A stretch of DNA of 64,000 nt, from positions 3,100,001-3,164,000 of the forward strand of contig NZ_JBNTQY010000001.1 in NCBI RefSeq assembly GCF_051209875.1. Direction: 5' to 3'. Of the stretch, positions 59,072 to 64,000 are shown piece after piece. Source of the stretch: Emticicia sp051209875. Lineage in GTDB: Bacteria; Bacteroidota; Bacteroidia; Cytophagales; Spirosomataceae. Below the pieces are notes generated by a model, which saw only the letters and a program-made list of their open reading frames with translations, was not told the origin of the DNA and ran no database searches. The number at the start of each line of letters is the position of its first letter. Positions within the stretch are counted from its first letter, which is position 1. The position numbers were made by a program, and so were the translations under genes.

Positions 59072-60556
59072 TTATATAGCTGCCTTGAGTAAAAGGTTTT
59101 CATTTGCTTCGGCTGCATTGAATTCTGCTTTGATTTCACCTCCACTTAATACATAAATTCTATCAGATAGAGCCAAAACTTCTGGTATTTCAGACGAAAC
59201 TAAAAGGATACTTCTGCCACTATCCGCTAAATTTTTAATGAGTTCATAGATTTCACTCTTAGCTTTTATGTCTATCCCACGAGTGGGTTCATCAAGCATT
59301 AAAATTTCAGGGTTGGTGGAAAGCCATTTAGCCAACACTACTTTTTGTTGGTTTCCACCACTCAGATTCATACATTGTTGCTGAGCATTTGGCGTTTTGA
59401 TAGAAAGCTCATCAATATATTTTTTTGCCAAATCATTATCTTTATTAAAACTTAATAAATCATCAGGTTTTAGGGTGGTAAGACTAATATTTGAAGCTAT
59501 GTCCATATTTAGCACTAAACCTTCGTTTTTACGGTCTTCGGTTAAGAAGGCCATTCCTTTGGCAATCGCGTCTTTTGGATTTTTTATTTTAGTCTTTTCA
59601 CCGTTTACAAAAATTTCTCCTGAACATTTATCGGCATTAAGGCCAAAAATGGATTGTAATATTTCGGTACGACCCGCCCCCATCAGTCCAAAAACGCCAA
59701 CGATTTCGCCTTTTTTTAGCTCAAAAGATATATTATTTAGTAAAAATCTATTTTTGATTGTTGGATGAGGTAATGTCAAGTTGGCTACTTTTAATGCAAG
59801 TTTTTGATTATTGAGATTTTGTTGTTTTTTATTGATTTGAATATCTCTACCAACCATTTTATTGATAAGTGCCTTCTCTGTAGTATTTTGCATTTCGCCT
59901 GCATCAACTGTTTGTCCGTCACGCATCACTGTATAGTATTGAGCGATTTTAAAAAGCTCGTCCATTTTGTGCGAAATATAAACAATCGTCTTGCCTTGTG
60001 ATTTGAGTTCTTCTATAATGCTATGCAGATTTTCAATTTCAGCATCACTAAGGGCAGAAGTTGGTTCATCCATCAAAATTATTTGCCTATTAGCGAGCAA
60101 TACTCTTGCAATTTCAATTAGTTGCTGTTCGCCAACTTTCAAATTTTGTAATAGTGTTTTAGGAGCAAGCGAAAGTTTTAGTTTTTGAAGCAATTCTATT
60201 GTTTTTTGCTCCATTGTTAAGGTATCAAGTAGTCCCCATTTATTGATAATTTCGTTGCCAAGAAAAAGGTTTTCAGTTATACTTAAATGTGGTATCAGAT
60301 TTAACTCTTGATGAATAATGCCAATACCAGCATTTTGAGCATCGGTTACACCTTTAAATTTTTGAAGCTTTCCGTCAAGCAATATTTCACCCTCAAAATC
60401 AGTATAAACGCCCGTAAGTATCTTTAAAAGAGTTGATTTACCAGCACCGTTTTCACCTAAAATAGCGTTTACTTTTCCTGCATAAAAACTAAGATTTACA
60501 TCTTGAAGTGCTTTTACTCCTGGAAAACTTTTGGAAATATTCTTAACTTGTAACAT
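59072..60556 (-). CDS. Sugar ABC transporter ATPase (RbsA-like)
   Basis: A 494-residue protein with two fused ATPase domains, typical of CUT2 sugar importers. Domain 1 has Walker A GENGAGKSTLLKIL (about 34-47), signature LKVGEQQLIEIARVL and Walker B IILMDEPTSALSDAEI. Domain 2 has a degenerate P-loop region GLMGAGRTEILQSI and LSGGNQQKVVLAKWL with LMLDEPTRGIDIKAK. Full length for the family. It is followed by the permease gene and preceded by the DUF2291 gene. Confidence 0.93.
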   Translation of the reverse strand: MLQVKNISKSFPGVKALQDVNLSFYAGKVNAILGENGAGKSTLLKILTGVYTDFEGEILLDGKLQKFKGVTDAQNAGIGIIHQELNLIPHLSITENLFLGNEIINKWGLLDTLTMEQKTIELLQKLKLSLAPKTLLQNLKVGEQQLIEIARVLLANRQIILMDEPTSALSDAEIENLHSIIEELKSQGKTIVYISHKMDELFKIAQYYTVMRDGQTVDAGEMQNTTEKALINKMVGRDIQINKKQQNLNNQKLALKVANLTLPHPTIKNRFLLNNISFELKKGEIVGVFGLMGAGRTEILQSIFGLNADKCSGEIFVNGEKTKIKNPKDAIAKGMAFLTEDRKNEGLVLNMDIASNISLTTLKPDDLLSFNKDNDLAKKYIDELSIKTPNAQQQCMNLSGGNQQKVVLAKWLSTNPEILMLDEPTRGIDIKAKSEIYELIKNLADSGRSILLVSSEIPEVLALSDRIYVLSGGEIKAEFNAAEANENLLLKAAI

Positions 60557-60575
60557 AGGGCTGAAGGTACGTTTC

Positions 60576-61172
60576 TTATTGTTTTTCTATATCAACCAGT
60601 GTTATTTTTACAGGCAGATTTTCTTTTTTACTTTGGCTAATTACACCTTTTCCAATAATTTTATCTCCCACATTAATAGCTTTCAGTTTTTTGGGAAGTA
60701 CCTCCTCTCTGATGAGTTTGTTCAATGACTCCGATATTTGATTAAACTCAGTATTAGTTTTAAAATCTGTGAGTTTTACTAATCGTGAAGCATCACGAAT
60801 GGCATTCCCAAAAATAAACTTTGTGTCTATCGTATATTTATTACCGTTATTTAATTTTAGTATGTAACCTTCATTGGTTTTAGCTGAGATTTCTCCAGAA
60901 ATTTTAACCATAAAATACGCCGAATTTCCAATACTCAACTTATTGCCAAATTGTGTAAAGGCAGCCTCTTTGTTTGTAGAAAGTTGGGGCAATAAATCTT
61001 CAATACTGATAATAGAATCATTTTTGAGAATGCCTTGATAATAGAGAGAATCGGTATATTTAGTAAAATCAAACTTCTTTGCAGAATCGTTTTTTAATTG
61101 ACTCAGTTTTTTGAAATAAACTGAGTTGTAAGCAAGTAAGCCGATTATGATAACAACGACAATTTTTTTCAT
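60576..61172 (-). CDS. DUF2291 protein of sugar ABC operon
   Basis: A 198-residue exported or membrane-anchored protein with a single N-terminal hydrophobic segment (KIVVVIIIGLLAYNSVYF). The rest is periplasmic and contains YFMVKISGEISAKTNEGYILKLNNGNKYTIDTKFIFGNAIRDASRLVK-type strands, matching the DUF2291 family, members of which accompany CUT2 sugar transport genes. Role in the importer is unknown. Its start overlaps the stop of the binding-protein gene by 4 nt. Confidence 0.75.
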   Translation of the reverse strand: MKKIVVVIIIGLLAYNSVYFKKLSQLKNDSAKKFDFTKYTDSLYYQGILKNDSIISIEDLLPQLSTNKEAAFTQFGNKLSIGNSAYFMVKISGEISAKTNEGYILKLNNGNKYTIDTKFIFGNAIRDASRLVKLTDFKTNTEFNQISESLNKLIREEVLPKKLKAINVGDKIIGKGVISQSKKENLPVKITLVDIEKQ

Positions 61173-62116
61173 TTTTTTGAAAGATAATTTTTGGCATTCG
61201 TTTTTGTAATCATTTCCACTTCAACTGGTATTCTTTGAGGAAACACTCGTTTACCTTTAAAAAACTCATCGGCATATTTTGCAGCAGTTTTGGCCATAAT
61301 TCTAGGGTATTGCATACCTGTTGCTATTATTTTACCCTCAGCAATTTTCTCCACTACTTCATCGGCCCCATCAAAGCCAAAAATTTTCACTTTATCGGCT
61401 TTTCCAGCGGCAAGTAGAGCCTGATAAGCCCCGAGTGCCATGGCATCATTTCCACAAAAAACAGCATCAATATCTGGATTAGCTTGCATGATGGTTTCTA
61501 AAACTTCCATGGCTTTGTTTCGGTCGAAATCTCCACTTTGTTGAGCTACCATTTTAAAATTAGGAAACTTATCTACTACTGAATGAAAGCCTCCAGACCT
61601 TGCCCATGTATTATTATCACCCACCAAACCTATGATTTCTACATATTTGCCTTTTTCATTGAGCGATTTTACAAACTCAATTCCAATTTCTACGCATCCC
61701 GAATAATTATCTGATAAAATCTGACTTGTAGATGCGTCGTTAGTATTCACTTCTCTATCCATGCAAAAAACAGGCACCCCCGCTTCTTTTGCTTTTAGAA
61801 TGTTAGAAATAGAACCATCGGCATCAGTCGGATTAAATAAGATTGCATCGTAGCCCGAAGAAATCAAACTTTCAAAATTATCCGATTCAATGGCAGGGTT
61901 ATTTTGCGAATCAAAAATCTTGGTTTCGTAGCCCAAATCTTTAGCGTATTGTGAGGCAGATTCAGCCAAAACTACAAACCATGGATTATTTAGCGTAGAG
62001 ATAACTACGGCAACTTTAGGTTTTTCTGTATCTTTTTTACTGGAACATTGACTCAAAAGGAGCATGATGGATATTCCCATTAACAAAACATAAACTAATA
62101 TTGTAAGTTTTTTCAT
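61169..62116 (-). CDS. Periplasmic sugar-binding lipoprotein (RbsB-like)
   Basis: A 315-residue substrate-binding protein of the ribose/CUT2 type. The N-terminal signal ends in a lipobox (LLLSQC, Cys at about 24). The mature part has PKVAVVISTLNNPWFVVLAE, IFDSQNNPAIESDNFESLIS, the characteristic DAILFNPTDADGSISNI and PVFCMDREVN, then DAVFCGNDAMALGAYQALLAAG and GFDGADEVV. The D-A/N-P-T and GFDG motifs are those that hold a pentose or hexose. Anchoring as lipoprotein suits a periplasmic importer. It overlaps neighbours on both sides by 4 nt. Confidence 0.92.
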   Translation of the reverse strand: MKKLTILVYVLLMGISIMLLLSQCSSKKDTEKPKVAVVISTLNNPWFVVLAESASQYAKDLGYETKIFDSQNNPAIESDNFESLISSGYDAILFNPTDADGSISNILKAKEAGVPVFCMDREVNTNDASTSQILSDNYSGCVEIGIEFVKSLNEKGKYVEIIGLVGDNNTWARSGGFHSVVDKFPNFKMVAQQSGDFDRNKAMEVLETIMQANPDIDAVFCGNDAMALGAYQALLAAGKADKVKIFGFDGADEVVEKIAEGKIIATGMQYPRIMAKTAAKYADEFFKGKRVFPQRIPVEVEMITKTNAKNYLSKK

Positions 62117-63126
62117 GCCTGAACTAAAGTTTGATTTTGTTTTGCTAAAATTTCTAATCCTGTTTTTGCTAAACCAGATTTAGAGATACCATAATGCTCA
62201 AAAATCTCATTTTGCGACCCCGAAACTGTATGATCATCGGGTAAGCCAACAATTTTAAAGCGATTATGAAAGCCATTTTGTAAAAGTAAGGATGCCACCG
62301 CTTCACCCAAGCCACCATAAACGGAGTGTTCCTCGACAGTTAGAATTGGACTACCATTTGAAGCTATTTTTTTAATAAGTTCACTATCCAATGGTTTTAG
62401 GGTGTGCATACTTACCACTGTACAAGTAATATTATTCTCTTTATGTAAGATTTTAGCTGCTTCTATACAAGGCAAAACTGCTTCGCCGATAGCTATAAAA
62501 GTAAGATCAGTACCTTCCATCAAAACACGCCCTTTGCCAATTTCAAAATTTTTAGAAGCTGTATAAAGTTCATCATTTTCATCAATATTTGATGGCATAG
62601 TTTTTTTGCCAAATCTTAAATAAACTGGCGATTGCATTTCTGAAGCGGCAAGAATAGCTTGTTCAGTTTCAAAATTATCAGCTGGAACTACAATTGTAAT
62701 ATTGTTGATAGCTCTTAAAACTGCAAAATCGTGCAAACTATGGTGCGTTGAACCCAATGCTCCATAACTTACTCCAGCCGAAATACCAACCAATTTTACA
62801 GGATTATCAGAATAACAGACATCATTTTTAATTTGCTCCAGCGAACGAGCCGTAAGAAAACAAGCTGGCGAAACGGCAAAGGTTTTTTTACCCATACTCG
62901 ACAAACCCGCTGCGACGCCTACCAAATTTTGTTCTGCAATACCAACTTCAACAATTTGGTCAGGAAATCGCTGTCCGAATGGCACAAGTTTCCCTGAGCC
63001 ACGTGAATCGCTCGTAACAACGGTAATTTGTTTATCATTTTCAGCTAATTTTTGGAGAGTTTCGGAAAACACTTCTAAATTGGCTAAAGATTTTAAAGCT
63101 GTATTATTTTCAGTAATATGTGCCAT
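62113..63126 (-). CDS. Transketolase, C-terminal subunit
   Basis: A 337-residue protein comprising the pyrimidine-binding and C-terminal domains of a transketolase. Visible parts are VEVGIAEQNLVGVAAGLSSMGKKTF, the catalytic Glu in that GIAEQ motif, then STHHSLHDFAVLRAINN, and SILTVEEHSVYGGLGEAV with the C-terminal domain. The TPP-phosphate half is encoded by the upstream gene, 11 nt away, so the enzyme is split in two chains as in other small transketolases. The cleaved sugar phosphate would be supplied by the kinase at the end of the operon. Confidence 0.9.
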   Translation of the reverse strand: MAHITENNTALKSLANLEVFSETLQKLAENDKQITVVTSDSRGSGKLVPFGQRFPDQIVEVGIAEQNLVGVAAGLSSMGKKTFAVSPACFLTARSLEQIKNDVCYSDNPVKLVGISAGVSYGALGSTHHSLHDFAVLRAINNITIVVPADNFETEQAILAASEMQSPVYLRFGKKTMPSNIDENDELYTASKNFEIGKGRVLMEGTDLTFIAIGEAVLPCIEAAKILHKENNITCTVVSMHTLKPLDSELIKKIASNGSPILTVEEHSVYGGLGEAVASLLLQNGFHNRFKIVGLPDDHTVSGSQNEIFEHYGISKSGLAKTGLEILAKQNQTLVQA

Positions 63127-63137
63127 TTATTTTATTC

Positions 63138-63950
63138 TTATCCTTCGATTAGATTTAATTCTTCAATCGCTTGATTATATTGCTCTTGGGTTGGTACGCC
63201 GTGATGCCATTTTATGTTATTTTCCATGTAACTTACACCTTTGCCTTTGGTGGTATGAGCAATAATAAACGATGGTTTTCCTTGCTCGAATGGTAAACTT
63301 TTAAGGGTTTGGCTTAATTCTTCGAGGTTATGTCCATCTACATGCTTTACAGCCCAACCAAATGCTTCAAGTTTTTTGTCGATTGGCTCAAGTCCCATTA
63401 CTTCGGCATTGGGTGCTGTAATTTGTAGTTTGTTATAATCGAGAATCGCACAGAGGTTATCCAATTTATAATGTGCTGCAAACATCATGGCTTCCCAGTT
63501 TGAGCCTTCGGCCATTTCTCCATCACCCAAAACAGTATAAACTTTCACGGGTGAATTATCTTTTTTTGCTGCCAAAGCCATGCCTGAGCAAATAGATAAA
63601 CCATGCCCAAGACCCCCAGTATTTTGTTCGACACCTTTAATATATTTGGTTGGATGTCCAATATAAGGTGAGTTATATTTACAAATCGTCAGCAAATCTT
63701 CTTCTGGGAAAAAACCTTTATCGGCCAAAACTACGTAGAGAGCTTCTACACAATGTCCTTTACTCTGTACATATCTATCTCGAAGATTAGATTCCCAATT
63801 TTCAGGACTTACATTAAGAATTTCATTGTATAATACATTGAGAATATCAATTATTGACAAACTCCCGCCAGTATGCCCTGCTTTGGCATTGAAAATGTAC
63901 TTGAGGATTTTTTGACGATATTCTCTTGATTTTTTTTCTAATTCCTTCAC
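63138..63950 (-). CDS. Transketolase, N-terminal (TPP-binding) subunit
   Basis: A 270-residue N-terminal transketolase half. The TPP/metal motif is VLGDGEMAEGSNWEAMMFAAHYKLDN (GDG ... N), preceded by HTGGSLSIIDILNVLYN, RYVQSKGHCVEALY and GGLGHGLSICSGMALA. It ends with KGVSYMENNIKWHHGVP, which is normal for this subunit. As the first gene of the operon it probably follows the promoter in the last 50 nt of the window, but I see no clear -33/-7 pair there. Confidence 0.9.
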   Translation of the reverse strand: MKELEKKSREYRQKILKYIFNAKAGHTGGSLSIIDILNVLYNEILNVSPENWESNLRDRYVQSKGHCVEALYVVLADKGFFPEEDLLTICKYNSPYIGHPTKYIKGVEQNTGGLGHGLSICSGMALAAKKDNSPVKVYTVLGDGEMAEGSNWEAMMFAAHYKLDNLCAILDYNKLQITAPNAEVMGLEPIDKKLEAFGWAVKHVDGHNLEELSQTLKSLPFEQGKPSFIIAHTTKGKGVSYMENNIKWHHGVPTQEQYNQAIEELNLIEG

Positions 63951-64000
63951 AATTATATAATTATTTTACCAATGTAAATCTGTAGTATTTAGACGTGTTA

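Overview
The window comes from an AT-rich Bacteroidota genome, most likely Cytophagales (a Spirosomataceae/Emticicia-like relative). The evidence is promoters of the Bacteroidota type (TTTG, about 20 nt, TAnnTTTG), a TonB-dependent receptor with a carboxypeptidase-like N-terminal domain, PD40/OmpA and SBBP-repeat surface proteins, long-form HisG, and a tmRNA whose tag reads GNTSYAMAA. The genus is a guess; the phylum is well supported.

Layout. 1-35 kb is ordinary chromosome: an SSS transporter, a BaiN-like flavoprotein, Tex, a repeat-built tail-fibre-like secreted protein, tmRNA, a broken-up his operon (hisG, a Uma2 nuclease gene, hisD), an amidohydrolase, a PD40/OmpA lipid-envelope protein, a very large internally duplicated secreted protein, a sulfatase, a PQQ/cytochrome c dehydrogenase, the pabB-pabC pair with a flavin monooxygenase-like gene, a two-domain amidohydrolase, a TonB-dependent receptor and guaA.

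35.1-52.3 kb is an accessory region and the most interesting part. A XerC/D-type tyrosine recombinase is followed by genes or gene pairs, each closed by an 77-106 nt element that starts with a YCCAAC box and ends with GTTGGAA. At least eight such elements are present. Inside each, the outer boxes pair and a second inner box pair differs in sequence from copy to copy while remaining complementary, which is the architecture of integron attC sites. Ahead of each site lies a related 250-350 nt non-coding segment. The cargo is: a HAD / phosphoribosyltransferase / DprA-like (SLOG) three-gene module, three orphan small proteins, a complete type II restriction-modification system (controller, C5 methyltransferase, PD-(D/E)XK nuclease), a Crp regulator with a SnoaL-like protein on the opposite strand, another small orphan, and an SBBP beta-propeller protein plus a ruined epoxide hydrolase and an AlkZ-like protein. 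I read this as an integron-like gene-cassette array that uses a recombinase without the IntI-specific insertion.

52.3-64 kb returns to core-type genes: a secreted TIM-barrel isomerase, a divergent LysR / lipoprotein carbonic anhydrase / SbtA bicarbonate transporter locus, and a seven-gene minus-strand operon (split transketolase, sugar-binding protein, DUF2291, ABC ATPase, permease, FGGY kinase) for uptake and phosphorylation of an unidentified sugar followed by transketolase cleavage. Two genes here and upstream (pabB and the FGGY kinase) carry in-frame insertions that look like intergenic palindromic repeats.
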